Assembly (NCBI RefSeq): GCF_000471905.2
Contig: NW_006499776.1
Span: 5,435,734-5,499,733 of the forward strand
DNA from: Amborella trichopoda
Lineage: Eukaryota; Streptophyta; Magnoliopsida; Amborellales; Amborellaceae
Length of the DNA stretch: 64,000 nt
Reading direction: 5' to 3'
Numbering within the stretch: position 1 is the stretch's first letter; each line of letters starts with the position of its first letter. Shown here in pieces: positions 12,572-23,561 of the stretch. The notes under the pieces were generated by a model, which did not search any database, was not told where the DNA came from, and was given only the letters and a program-made list of their open reading frames with translations. The position numbers were made by a program, and so were the translations under genes.

Positions 12572-12945
12572 GTTGCATCTCGAGGAGGAGCCGGCTCACA
12601 TGTCAGGTCTCCTGCTCGCCGAGAGCATCTATCACCCCTGATTGAGAATGATGATCACACACCCATGTGTTGTCGTTTCCTTGATATCAAATTTCCTCCT
12701 CAGGTCGAGTGGATCGACCTAGACGCTTTAGTCTAAGCCCAAGCAGAGGCTTCTCCCGAGCTTAGGGTTCAGACTTTCTACTTTTGTCTAGTCGACCTTA
12801 TCATGTTTTTAATAGGTCGTAGGACCATCTCATCTTCTCTTATCCTCTCCGCAACTACGTTTTGGGATAGTGGCGAGACTACTAGCGTACTGGAGCATCT
12901 TCTGAGGCCTCTATGGCCGGGTTGCTTAGAGAAGTCGGGATCATA
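12572..12945 (+). pseudogene. PMD gene relic, downstream part
   Basis: After the Copia 3' LTR one frame reads LEEEPAHMSGLLLAESIYHP, the expected continuation of the PMD segment left at 7239. A second frame (to 12945) is open except for one TAA at 12734-12736. It reads RVQTFYFCLVDLIMFLIGRR and ATTFWDSGE, resembling the PMD block in which a hydrophobic YLLGxxLF-type helix precedes a W/G-containing segment. So the gene needs both a frame change and a stop repaired and is dead. From 12960 to 13190 the DNA looks intron-like, with CAG|GT-type edges. Traces of coding text may continue at 13.9-14.1 kb. The family call is moderate. Confidence 0.45.
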
Positions 12946-12975
12946 AGGGGGAATAATACTTTTCCTCCAGGTGCG

Positions 12976-13182
12976 TTTTCTTATCTTTTCATTCGTATGC
13001 TTTTTGTACGTTCTTTCCTTTTTTTGGCATGTATATTTATTTTCTTATTTTGTTTCGGCCAGGTCAGAGCTTATTGCGTTTTCTTCTCTTTTCATTCGTA
13101 TGATTTGTGTACCTTCTTTCCTTTTTTGGCATGTATATGCATTTAGTTTCTTATTTTGTTTCGGCCAAGTCTGAGCTTATGA
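12976..13182. repeat. Two-copy tandem duplication, 103-bp period
   Basis: TTTTCTT.TCTTTTCATTCGTATG..., TTTCCTTTTTTGGCATGTATAT and TTATTTTGTTTCGGCCA occur at 12976 and again at 13079. The region is pyrimidine-rich and looks like an intron of the PMD relic. Confidence 0.85.
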
Positions 13183-13302
13183 GCATATCGCGGTAGTCTG
13201 ACCCAACAAGTCTGGCCTACTGTGGTTGAAGCAAGGGGTCTAGCTTATAAGAATGACGGGGCCAGACCCTTTCCCCTTGACGATTAACAAAATGCATCAG
13301 AC

Positions 13303-13531
13303 CAGTGATTAAAGAAAGCAGCGAGTCGCAACGGACTCGCCCGAGTCGGCACGGGAATCGGTCCCCCAGTGTCGATTCCACTGAAACACGCTGGATCAAA
13401 GAACTGATGATTCTGTATGGTAAATTGTCGCATTGCATCATGAATCGCCCGGTTCTTTGCCGCATGACATCATCACCTGATTTGCTGCATGGATGACGAG
13501 GCCCCTTGACGAATATCAGAATGCATCAGAC
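13303..13531 (+). mobile_element. Partial small hAT element, duplicate of the next one
   Basis: Begins CAGTGATTAAA, preceded by CATCAGAC exactly like the complete element at 13532. It contains the same blocks (ACTCGCCCGAGT, GATTCCACTGAAACACGCTGG, GTCGCATTGCATCATGAATC). It lacks the right terminus and runs into a second copy of the flanking DNA (CCCCTTGACGA...ATGCATCAGAC). This is therefore a 229-bp tandem duplication of element plus flank, not a second insertion. Confidence 0.75.
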
Positions 13532-13832
13532 CAGTGATTAAAAAATCGGCAAGGCACAACAAACTCGCCCGAGTTGACATGAGAATCGGTCCCCCCGTTT
13601 CGATTCCACTGAAACACGCTGGATCGAAGAACCGAAGATTCTATACAGTAAATAGTCGCATTGCATCATGAATCGCCCCGTTTTTCAGTGGATTTTAATA
13701 ATTTTTTTGGATTTTTTTAAAGCTTAATCCGAACAATTTCGTCCAATTTTCAATCTGAATCACCGATTCACAGATCCAGATCTGTTTTCGAGATGCCCGA
13801 TCCGACGCAGCGATCTATTTTTTAAACCACTG
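13532..13832 (+). mobile_element. Complete 301-bp non-autonomous hAT element
   Basis: The ends are CAGTGATTAAAAAATC and TATTTTTTAAACCACTG, near-perfect inverted repeats. Both sides carry the perfect 8-bp target duplication CATCAGAC (13524-13531 and 13833-13840), diagnostic of hAT transposition. The interior is non-coding. The right end (CAGATCCAGATC..TTCGAGATGCCCGATCCG) matches the right end of the 5.4-kb hAT at 21424-26852, which may represent the source family. Confidence 0.9.
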
Positions 13833-13840
13833 CATCAGAC

Positions 13841-15717
13841 ATTCTTACCTAGTTTAACTTGTGCATCCGGGGTTTGGAGGATGGCTTTTTTTATCCTCGT
13901 CTCCCGTGGGCGTTCGCACCTGACCTTGGCGTGCTCGAGTTTGTGTGAGGGTTATTTCCCTCATAGGGTTCTTCGGTAGCTCAGGTTCAATCAGGGGTAC
14001 TTTGCCAATCAGAGTAACTTTGATTAGCGCCATTTCTACCCCATACGGGGTTATTCACATGGTCTCCTCCAATCCGCAACCATAGAGTTGGAGGAACCGA
14101 TCGACGTCCTGTAGGGAACGTCTTACGAAGACTGATATTCCAAGGCCGAAACCCTCCCATACGTCGAGCCCCTTTTGCGAATCAGGATCCTTCTTCGATC
14201 GAGGAGGCAAGTGGAATGATGGCCTGAGCGACCGCTTGGCTCAAGCACCACGGTGGAGTTTCCGGTGCTTCTTTTTCGACCTGCGAGGAGGGAAGCAGCT
14301 TTTGCTTCCCTTTTCTTCAATTTTTTAGTTTGTATTTCTTTAGTTTGATTTCAAGCCCTGTACTTGTCCTTACGGACTTTTCATTTCAATGAGGAAGTAA
14401 GTGTGTTTGTGTGACTCATTCCTTTGCTCTTTGAATTTGTATTTACCCTGTGGATTGTTTGTTTCTGTGGCCAGTGGGGTGTGCTTAGTGTTCCTAAGAA
14501 ACCCAGCTTGAATCGGGGTTTTCAGTGACCAACGCAATTGTCAATGACGCTGGAGAGTTCGATACTGTCGTCCGTTCGTCTTGTGCTTTTGGTCACTGGT
14601 TTGTTCCCAGTGTGCCTGAGGTGCCCCTGAGGTGTTCTTAGTGTGTTTGAGGAACCTAGGGCAGAGCAGGGGGCGGAATTGTCAATGGCGTTGGTGCCAA
14701 CGCCATCGACCATCTCGTCGGGGTTTTCTGCTACTGCCTACTCTGTATTGATGCCCACTGATTGTTGTGTTGTCGGTGAGCGTTGAAGGGACGAGGGCCA
14801 ATGTTGCTGGTGCTCCGTTTGGTCACCAGTTCGTCCGTCTTCCCCAACTTTTAAACTTCCTTCTTCTTTCACCACCTTTTCTCTCTTGAATCCCAAGAGT
14901 CATTTTCGATTTTTTTTGGGGTCTATATTTCCCTCTTTCTCTCTCCTATTCTTGCGTATCGTGAGAGACCGAGGACACCGGAAAAGTATCGGTCGGAAAA
15001 AACGCCGCCCGACGCCGGGAAATTTGCTGAGATTGGTCTGTGATGGCGGGGTGAGCAATGGTCGCTCGAAGGTCCGCAGATCGGCAGCGGATTGCGTGAA
15101 GACAAGGTTTGCCGAAAAGTCCCATTTGATCGGGGAATTTCAAATCTATCTCCGATCTCCGTTATTTCTCAATTTTTTTTTTTTTTTTGTAGATGGGGCT
15201 TTTCCGGTAATGGCAAAACTATTCCGGGCAAAAGCCTTAATTTTTTTGTCGTTTCTGGGTCATTTTGGGCTCGGTTAGGCCGGATTTCGAGTGTTTCGGG
15301 CAGCCCGAGACGTGCGACTGGGTTGCTGACTTCGGGGTCGCCCATTTCATGTCCGCATGTCTTTTTGTGTTTAAGGGCTCTTTGGGGGGACAAGTGACCG
15401 GTTTTTGGTAGAGGTTGATCGAGCATTTGGATCGTGATTCAAGTATTTCAAGTATCGGATCTACTTCTCATAAGAATTTTGGATGTTATATGTATTTCAA
15501 GTATCTTATCTTACCTAGGGTATTTTTGAAAAAAATAAAGTAAAGTTCAAAAAAAAAAGTGCCCAAACTCGAGAAACCATAGTGGCCATTAATATGAATA
15601 AATAAAAAAAACTAAGAAAAATTATAGGTATCCCTAATTTGTACTTTTCAGGCAACTTCTTTCTTTATACGTTTAATACCACAAAGTTAACCCCAACACT
15701 AATTTTCTTTGGGTGCG
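13841..15717. other. No supported gene
   Basis: GC-richer than its surroundings. Open frames, including one over 14886-15278, show no family features and end in a poly-T tract (15170-15190). The repeated phrases TCAATGGCGTTGG and TGCCAACGCCATCGACC near 14685-14715 resemble text at 5.1-5.4 kb and 6.5-6.7 kb, suggesting remnants of one repeat family on both sides of the PMD relic. Confidence 0.4.
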
Positions 15718-16094
15718 GTTTGTATAGAGCCTAGACTCTAAACAATCAAATTAGAGCCTACCTTCAAATAGTATCAAGAAATGCGGTTTCAATATTGAAA
15801 ATCTTAATGATAGCCTTAAAATATTTTGCATCTTTATTTATAAAGTTCAAAGCTTCAAAAATGGCATAGATTGACATATCTATGAAAACTTGAAAATCTT
15901 GAAAATTGATGGTCCAAAAATGCGTTACAAAATACACTATTTCCAAAACTTGAAGTCTACTTTTTTCTCATGTGCATGTATCTTGATGTCGAGATGATCA
16001 ATTTGAGGATATTTGACCATCAAAACAACTTCTTCTAATAAAATTTTTGAGGTAGGCTCAAATTTGATTGTTTAGAGCCGAGGCTCTTTATAAA
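15718..16094 (-). mobile_element. MITE with AGAGCCTAGACTCT palindromic ends (relative of the GGTTGCAACC family)
   Basis: A non-coding element of about 377 bp. The left end reads GTTTGTATAGAGCCTAGACT and the right end GAGCCGAGGCTCTTTATAAA, inverted with respect to each other. The interior shares ATCTATGAAAACTTGAAAAT and TTGATGTCGAGATGATCAAT with the MITEs at 41231 and 21054. Only the terminal palindrome differs. This is a sister subfamily with an exchanged terminal core. Confidence 0.7.
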
Positions 16095-16180
16095 CTTTTC
16101 CTATTTTCTTTATAACCATTCTCCAAGTAAAAAGGTTATTTTTTTTGGATAAAAAATGCCCCATTTTAACCCATGTTTCC

Positions 16181-16400
16181 AAAACATGACTCCAAACATG
16201 TCTCGGATTGGCAAAAAAAATGTATTGGGCTGACTTGTGCCGGACCAACACAAGTTGAATATAGAGCGGACCGGGCACAAAAAATATGTCGGTTCGGCCA
16301 AAAAAGTGTCAAACTGACACAAGTTGAATATAGAGCCGGTCAGGCAGAAAAAATGTGTTGGATCAGCTTTGTACAAGTTGTGCTGGTCCAGAACAACCGA
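16181..16400. repeat. Tandem repeat, 69-bp period
   Basis: About three diverged units. ACAAGTTGAATATAGAGC occurs at 16250 and 16319, with ...GGCA(G/C)AAAAAATATGT and TGACTTGTG/ACTGACAC blocks in register. An open frame on each strand passes through it, an artefact of the repeat. Confidence 0.75.
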
Positions 16401-18599
16401 CTCCGAGAGAAAGTGGAAAACATGGCTAAAAAAGAGGGTATTTTTGTAGGAGCAAAAGTCAACTTTTGTATTTGGGTGTGGTTGCAAAAAAAAAAAAGGT
16501 TAATAATGTATCATCAAAAGTATTGAGGGAATGCCTAGAAGACACTTAAATGTTTCATGCTCCTGGGGACTCTTTGTATATCAATAACAACATTTTAAAA
16601 ATATTGGCACTACAGAAAACATGCCATCTTAATCTTCTTTTTTTCTCTCCCCAAAATCTTATTCGACTCTTTTAGGTTATTTTTCCTAGGGTTTTACGAA
16701 ATAATTATCTTAGGCTTAGGATTTAGGTTTACCGAGGCTTAAATTTTACTTTCATGCTAAGAGACCTAGAAATATAACAATTTCGAAAGAGATGTCTATG
16801 GTGGCCCCTCTTTGACGTGCTTTGTTTTTCAAGGAACAAACGGGCATCAAAGAAAAGGACACCTGTAATAGCTCTTGAACCTTTTTTTAGAATTTCCTTA
16901 ATATTGAATGGTTAGAGGACAATGGTTTTTACTAGAACTTCCTTGAGATGTTGTCATCTTGCTCAGTATCCTGCTCGGTCATCTAGGACCACTTTTGCCT
17001 AGAGGGTTGACCTGGACACACTTAGGATGCTTTCCTCGATGGACTGCCCATGGACTCTAGGCATTTTTACCATGCCATCTAATCTTAGGCTTCGTTTTTA
17101 GATTTAATTTTGAAATTTGAACTTACCTTGTTCTTCCACAGATCCTTTTTCCTTTTTTTTTTAGAAATCTATAAATTCTATCAAGGATTTTGAATGCTTC
17201 TATTAGTCTTTTATAAGGGATTTTCTAGCTCATTATTTCAAGAGTTTAGAGAGGGCAAAAAATGCATTAACATCATCCGTGAGCTTCTCAACTCTTTTGT
17301 TTTAGAAATACTTTATAAATTTTGAAAATAGGGAGAAATTTTTGAAATAGAACCCGCTACAGAGCTTATAACTTTAACAAAAGGAATTTAGATTTTTGAA
17401 AGCATATATTGTAGATTTTGAAATCACCCAAATTGAAATTACCCTTGAGATGAAAATTAAATACTCAAAAAAATTTGAAAAAAGAAAAGAAAAAAATCTC
17501 TAACAGTTTAAGCTCATAGAACCATGGACCCTTCTAAGCAATTTTATATCATATGCAGCAATAGACATACACATTGGACCATTTAATGTCGTACGGGAAT
17601 AGACAAATTTCTGATATTGATACACTCAACTCTTCTAAGTCATACGCGGATAGGCAGATTTCTGAGACAGAGATGACCGACCATTTTATGTAGAACGGTG
17701 ATAAACACATTTTGAGTTTTGAAAATGATTTGTAGTTTAGGTTTATGTTGTGGAGTATATTTTTGAGGAAGGTTTTTGCTTTAAAGATACTCATTTAGAC
17801 TCATGCGACCTTAAAGCATTTTTTGAAAACTGGAACAAAGAATTTGGAATTGTATTTTGAGAACTTATTTTTAAAAGCGTTCCCTCCTTTTTGCCAACTC
17901 TCTTTCTAAAACTCAATTTTGATGAAAAACCACTGTTTGAGAGAACTTTTGAAAATGATGAATATGGAATAGGTTAGTTAGGGCAAACTTTGTAATTTCT
18001 AGCGAGGCAAGCATGCCCCCATCAGAAGAATATGCTTATCAACGCAATTTACGTCACTGTCTTTAGTGCCCCTAGCGACATGATTTGCATACAGATTCCA
18101 AACACCTATTCTCTTGAGAATCTAATACATAAGCATGTTATAGGGTGTTTTTGACATGCGTATAAGGATGGAGCCAGTTGTAACCTGGTTTTTGGGTACC
18201 AAAAATACCTGTGGACTAAAGAAGCATTATATAAATAAGCTTATTATTAGGTGAACTTGAAAAGGTATCGGATCGGCCTTTAAAAGCATGTGAGGGCATC
18301 ATTTGACCCCCTAAGGATACCCACAAAATTTCGTCTCAATCGAACAAAGGTAAGGCAAATCAAGATGAAATTTATTTCACGAAGCCTGTTCTTCGTCTCA
18401 ATCGAACAAAGGTAAGGCAAATCAGGATGAAATTTACTTCACGAAGCCAGTTCCTATCATACTGAAAATGTACCTCATAATTAGAGCCCTATTATCAAGA
18501 CTTTTGATGAGTGTCAAACCACCACCATTTGATAAAGAATGCCCCAAAACCCCTAGATACCACTTTTCGACTCATTTGGACCTAGACCATTGTGGGCCT
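16401..18599. other. No supported gene
   Basis: AT-rich DNA with no recognisable coding frame or element ends. A 62-bp tandem duplication lies at 18330-18453 (TTCGTCTCAATCGAACAAAG twice). The phrase GGCCCCTCTTTGACGTGC near 16802 resembles GTTGCCCCTCTTTGTCGC near 5730. Confidence 0.4.
18330..18453. repeat. Two-copy tandem duplication, 62-bp period
   Basis: TTCGTCTCAATCGAACAAAG, then GTAAGGCAAATCA and GATGAAATTTA, repeated at 18330 and 18392 with only a few differences. The copies are recent relative to the surrounding DNA. Confidence 0.9.
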
Positions 18600-18654
18600 A
18601 ACTTGCCATAAATGGGTGGGTTTTACACTATTTTGGTGTGCCCTTGGTCGGGCC

Positions 18655-18872
18655 TGGATTTACCTAGCTCGGGCTCCCTCGGGGACCCAGGCTTGATGAA
18701 GCCCCTCTCGAACAACTACTTGACTCACGTATGCATGTGCGCCTCGTATACCACATGCGAAAAAGAATTTTCAACGATGAAAGGATTTTAAAGCAATAAG
18801 GAGGTGGACTCGAACACCTACCTCACCACGGTTGAGACCTTGGGATACCCCCGGGCTACTGCCCTCTTAGAT
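18655..18872 (-). mobile_element. Probable tRNA-derived SINE
   Basis: On the - strand, near 18860, a polymerase III A-box-like stretch (AGTAGCCCGGGGG) is followed about 42 bases later by a B-box-like GTTCGAGTCC (complement of 18805-18814). This is the usual head of plant SINEs. Downstream it continues through CTTCATCAAGCCTGGGTCCC and GAGCTAGGTAAATCCAGG. No clear tail or target duplication was found, so the 3' limit is a guess. It could also be a decayed tRNA-like repeat. Confidence 0.4.
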
Positions 18873-19734
18873 CAATAACAAAAGCTCTTCGGTTGTGTAG
18901 CAACATGATTTGAATTTGGCCCCCTTTGAAATGAACACTTCACCTGGACTCTCACGAAAAGAGTGCTAATAAAATTCACTTATGATAAGCTCCTCTTTGA
19001 TGTACTTATAGGTTAATGGTTCTAGTTTTGGGATTAGAGTGATAGGAAAAATAGGTAAAAGAGAGAATAAAGAAGAGGATGAGAGTAGGTTGATGAGAGC
19101 TTGATTTAGAGATAAGAAGAAGAAGAATAAGAAAAAGAAGAAGAGATAAAAGGAGTGAAGAGATGACTTGAAAATTGGGCAGCCACCCGCCATAACCTCT
19201 CCTAAGAGGTATTGCTGGAGACAAGGGAAAGCATCAGGCACAAACCCTTGGTACCTGGAGGATTTGAAAAGTGGAGTTATGGGACTGAGCCTGTTAGCAT
19301 ATTACTAACCCAAAAAGCCCCCTAAAAGTGATATTGGGAGAGAAGAGAAGAGAATGAAAGAGATGGCAATCCCTCACAACTCGAACACTATATAACCGCA
19401 GTTAGAGTGGTGTAAGGGTTAGAACTTTAAGAAAATATCTCTCAGGATGACCCAGCTCGAGTGATTGAGCGCAAGAGAATCAGTGTCTCTTGCGACTCAA
19501 CAACACTGTGTGAGCTGATGTTTAGAGTAGCAGTCCAAGAATTAGAACCCTAACATACTATCTCAAGAAGACCCCGAATTGAGTGCTTAAGGGTGAAAAA
19601 AGTAGTGCGTAAGAGAGAGAATAAAGAAATAATGAAATAAAAACAAAATAAAATGAGTGAGAGATCAAGATATGAGTTAGAGAGAGAGGGAAATATTAGA
19701 GTGAGAGAGAAACGAGATAAAAGGGAGTAAAATA

Positions 19735-20345
19735 AGATAGACCCGCCTATGGTGCAAGTCCAGGTATCTTGGGTTGTAGGTTACAGTAACAGAGGGTGAT
19801 GAGAGATGAGAGAGAGATGGACCCGTCTATGGTGCGGCTCCAGGCTTCTTAGGGGATAGGTTGGGGTGAGAGAGGGTGAGAGGAGATGAGAATGTAGAGT
19901 GGGAGAGATGGATCCACCTAAGGTGCAGGTCCGGCCTTTGGGTGAGGCTAGAGAGTGAGAGAGGAATAGGAAAAGCAGAGAGATGGATGGACCCACCTTA
20001 GGTGCGGGTCTGGGACTTTGGACAAGAGGAGAAGAGAGTGAGCAAGAGAGAAGGAGAAAGCGAGAGGAGTGGACACACCTATGGTGCTGGTTCGTGACCC
20101 GAACAAGAGTGAGATAGAGAGAGTAAAGGAAAAAGAGAGAGAGGGAAGTTGGGCCAACCCTAGGTGCGGGTCCGTGGCTTTCCAAGTGTGAGAGAGTGAA
20201 AGTGAACAAAGAGATAGGAGTGAGAGCAGAAGTGAGGGGGAAGCTCGGACCTGCCCTAGGTCCGAGAGAGAGAGAGAGAAGAGGGGGATGAGGCTCGGAC
20301 CCGCCTTGGGTTCGAGCAGAGAGAGAAAGAGAGAGAGAAGATTGT
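19735..20345. repeat. Hairpin-containing GA minisatellite
   Basis: About seven or eight diverged units of 80-90 bp. Each has a GA-rich spacer (GAGAGAGTGAGAG) and a core like GGACCCACCTTAGGTGCGGGTC, in which GGACCC pairs with GGGTCC across the short CCTAAGG-type loop. Cores are seen near 19738, 19819, 19910, 19988, 20070, 20152, 20248 and 20294. The long - strand frame through the array is low-complexity (Ser, Leu, Pro) and is not considered a gene. Confidence 0.75.
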
Positions 20346-21954
20346 AAGGGAAGAGCATGTGAAAAAGGATTTTGATTGTTCTCTTTTATTAAAAAAACCA
20401 ATCATCTTCGCTTATGTCAGATTTCAGAACTCGAGAAATGGCATATTACTTTGAATCCTGGCTATCTATAAAATAAATGGTATTAGCACCCTCCAATATT
20501 GCTTATCTAATTTGGCTGATATTCACGGAAGCTTGACAAAACTAACTAAGATAATAACCTCTTCTAGAGATCCAATTTTTCAGTCTTTGGCATCTCCGTA
20601 TGTTATCAATGTATTTCGCATCGTTAATCTACATATAGCAATTTCTCATATTGTTCACTCTTTAAAACATAATTACATATGTGCAATAATGCTGGAAGTC
20701 CTCTTTTGTTGGCTTCAACATCAAACTCTGCTTCTCTTTTCCCTGTTAGAAGACCAGTAGAGCACCGATTTTTCACATCGATTCAACAAATAACTATTGA
20801 GTTATTTATTTGATAATGTCAGGCATGTACATCTTTTTCATATAGTCCACTTCATTTTCCATAAGTCTTTCATCATATACATGTACTAGAGTTTTGATTC
20901 AAAAATAGAAAATATAAATTTCTAATGAAATAATATGTATTGTGTATAAATAAATGGCTACCTCAAAGCATGTACTTTTTATATCATTTTTATTTCTATG
21001 CACTTCATGATTTATATAGTTATGAACATCAAAAACGACAATTATTCTATATAGGGAAAAGTTTATATAAGGTTGCAACCTTAAAATGTAGACTTACAGA
21101 TGCACCTCAAAAATCTATCGGAAACGTTGTTCTAGTGTTGAAAAGCCCTCTAATTGATCATCTCGACATCGAGACATATGAATATTAAAAGAAAAAAATT
21201 TTGAGTCCCATAAATAGTGCATCTTGCAACACGTAATCTAGACCATCCATTTTCAAGATTTTCATATGTTTATAGGTTTGCTTGATTTTAACTATTTTTG
21301 GAGTTTAAAATTTTCTAATTAGATATGAAAATAGATTTTAAGATAGTCCTAAGAATTGTTTACCAAAAAATTACATGTTATTATAAAATTTGGAGGTGCG
21401 TGTGGATTGTTTAAGGTTGCAACCAGGGTTTGAAAACTCGGCGAGTCCAACCGGACTCACCCGGTTCGACTCGAGAATCAGCAGTCCCCGTGCCGGTTCC
21501 ACCACAAAATTGGGAATCGCCCGTGTCTAGAGAGAACCGGGCGATTCCCAATAGTGAATCGCCGAGTCTCGCCATTGACTCGCCCAAGAAAACGGGCTGT
21601 ACAGTGTTCTTCACTGATTTCATCTTTTTTTGGTCATTTCTTATCATTTTTCATATTTTTCAGCTTATAATCGAATCTTGCAGGCTTTAATTCAAATTTT
21701 TCTACCATTTCAGTCAATAAAAGGTAGTAAAAATCACCGATTTTGATCAAAAAAATTTGAATCGAAGAGTGAGTTTTAGGGTTTCCGCCATATCATTGAT
21801 TTCAAGCGAAAGAGGGCATCATTTTTTGTAAAACTTCTGAGTGATTGATTGTAAGAGTGTTGTTCATAAGTTTTTGTTCATAATTTGTAATTATTTTGGA
21901 GGAATACATATCAATTTTAAATTTGAAGGCACAGGTGCACGAAAAGCAGGTAAG

Positions 21955-22530
21955 AAACAGTGTTTTTTTTTTTTTGGCCATTCTATCAAATTCACTCAAT
22001 ATTTTACAAATAATGCGTTAAATTTATAGGGTTTTGATTCGTTATCATGTTGTTTACCATCACATGTATTCAATTTGGTTTTATTTATTCAATTCGAGCT
22101 TGATTTTTGAGAAAAAAATACTGATGTCTGTGAAGAAAAAATGGACTGCTGGTTTTTTTTTTTTCCATCATTCTATCAATTTACTCAATATTTTGCAAAG
22201 AATGTGTTAAGTTTATAGGGTTTTGAATCTTTATAATCTTGTTTATCATCACATGTATTCAATTTGATCTGATGTATTCAATTTGAGCTTGATTTTTTAG
22301 ATTGAATGACTGATGTCTGTGAAGAACTACGTTTTTTTTTTTTCCCTCAATTCAATCGATTTTATTTTATTTTTTAATAATAATGTATTAATATTATAGG
22401 GCTTTGATTCCTTATAGTGTTGTTTCTCAAAATATGTATTCAATTTGATGTAATTTATTTGATTTGAGGCGAATTTTTGAGTTGGAATGACTGATGTTAG
22501 GTGGGTCTGTGAAGAACTTTACCTTTTTTT
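21955..22530. repeat. Three tandem ~185-bp repeats in the hAT 5' region
   Basis: Blocks near 21960, 22150 and 22330 each run: T-tract, CATTCTATCAATTTACTCAA, ATAGGGTTTTGATTC, ATCACATGTATTCAATTTG, then CTGATGTCTGTGAAGAA. The third is the most diverged. They lie upstream of the transposase and are probably untranslated or intronic. Confidence 0.85.
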
Positions 22531-23297
22531 TTTTTTTTTTTTTTTAAATTCATGATCAATTTTTTTGAAAAATCGTGATTTTCCAAAAAATTGTGAAAAT
22601 CATAACCAGGTTTTGATTATCATGAGGAATTAAACAATATTTTTAATTTTTTTGTTAAATTTTTAGTTAAAAAAATTGCATGTTGATAGATTATTTATGC
22701 AAAAAAATATATGTTATTATAGTTTTAATGCAAAACTGTATTTTTTAATTTGTTGTTAATACAAAAAAATACATTAAACTGTATTATATTTTTAATGCAG
22801 TTTTGCATTAAAATAGTATTTTTAATTTTTAAAATTTTTATTGTAAAAAGTACATGTTGTTAAACTATATTATCATGAGGAATTAAAGTGAATATCATTA
22901 TAAAAAAATCGTGGCATGTATGATAATTATATTATCTGATATTTTTCAATTTTATTATTAAATTTTTAATGCAAAAAATGTATGTTCTTGATAATTGAGT
23001 TGTAGCTATGTTTGGAGCTTGCATTTTTTATTATATTATCTTGCATATTTCAATTGAGTTGAGATTATGCGTACTATATCATTGTAAATTTTATTTATGG
23101 CATTGTGAATGACTATATCATTGTAAATGTTTTTTGTGTCAAATATACGTATAGTGGCATTATGGATGACTATATTAATGTAATTTTTTTTTTAATTCTA
23201 AGTGTGACTTATACAGACTTTTTTTTATCTATAATGTTGCATAAATATATATTTTTTCTCAGTAGGAGCTAATTCATGTTTGTCGAAATGAAGATTT

Positions 23298-23319
23298 NNN
23301 NNNNNNNNNNNNNNNNNNN
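23298..23319. other. Assembly gap (22 N)
   Basis: A run of 22 undetermined bases between two similar blocks (ATAATGTTGCATAAATA...CAGTAGGA at about 23230-23270 and 23375-23410). The gap therefore falls in a local repeat of the hAT 5' region, and its true length may differ. Confidence 0.95.
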
Positions 23320-23561
23320 CAATGTAAATTTTTTGTTCTATAGATAGTGGCTGATATAGGTTATTTTTATCTATAATGTTGCATAAATAAATTATTTTTC
23401 CCAGTAGGAACTAAAATATTTTTGTCAATAAAAGTATTTTGCATTAACTACAAATATAACTTCATGAACTACTCCTACATATTATCACTACACATGGTGA
23501 TTATTTTTCATGTTGAACTGTTAGGTTAATTTTTAACCTTTTACATATTAAAGTTGAACTA

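Noticed and set aside
14886-15278. 130-codon open frame
   Set aside because: No domain, ends in a poly-Phe run from a T tract, and overlaps equally long frames on both strands.
19781-20401. 206-codon open frame on the - strand
   Set aside because: It runs through the GA-rich minisatellite and is made of Ser/Leu/Pro low-complexity residues; open frames arise there because the repeats lack stops on that strand.
20376-20500. LTR-like tail (TTATTAAAAAAACCAATCATCTTCGC) resembling the Copia LTR end region
   Set aside because: Only a short stretch matches; no second LTR, primer site or terminal CA could be placed.
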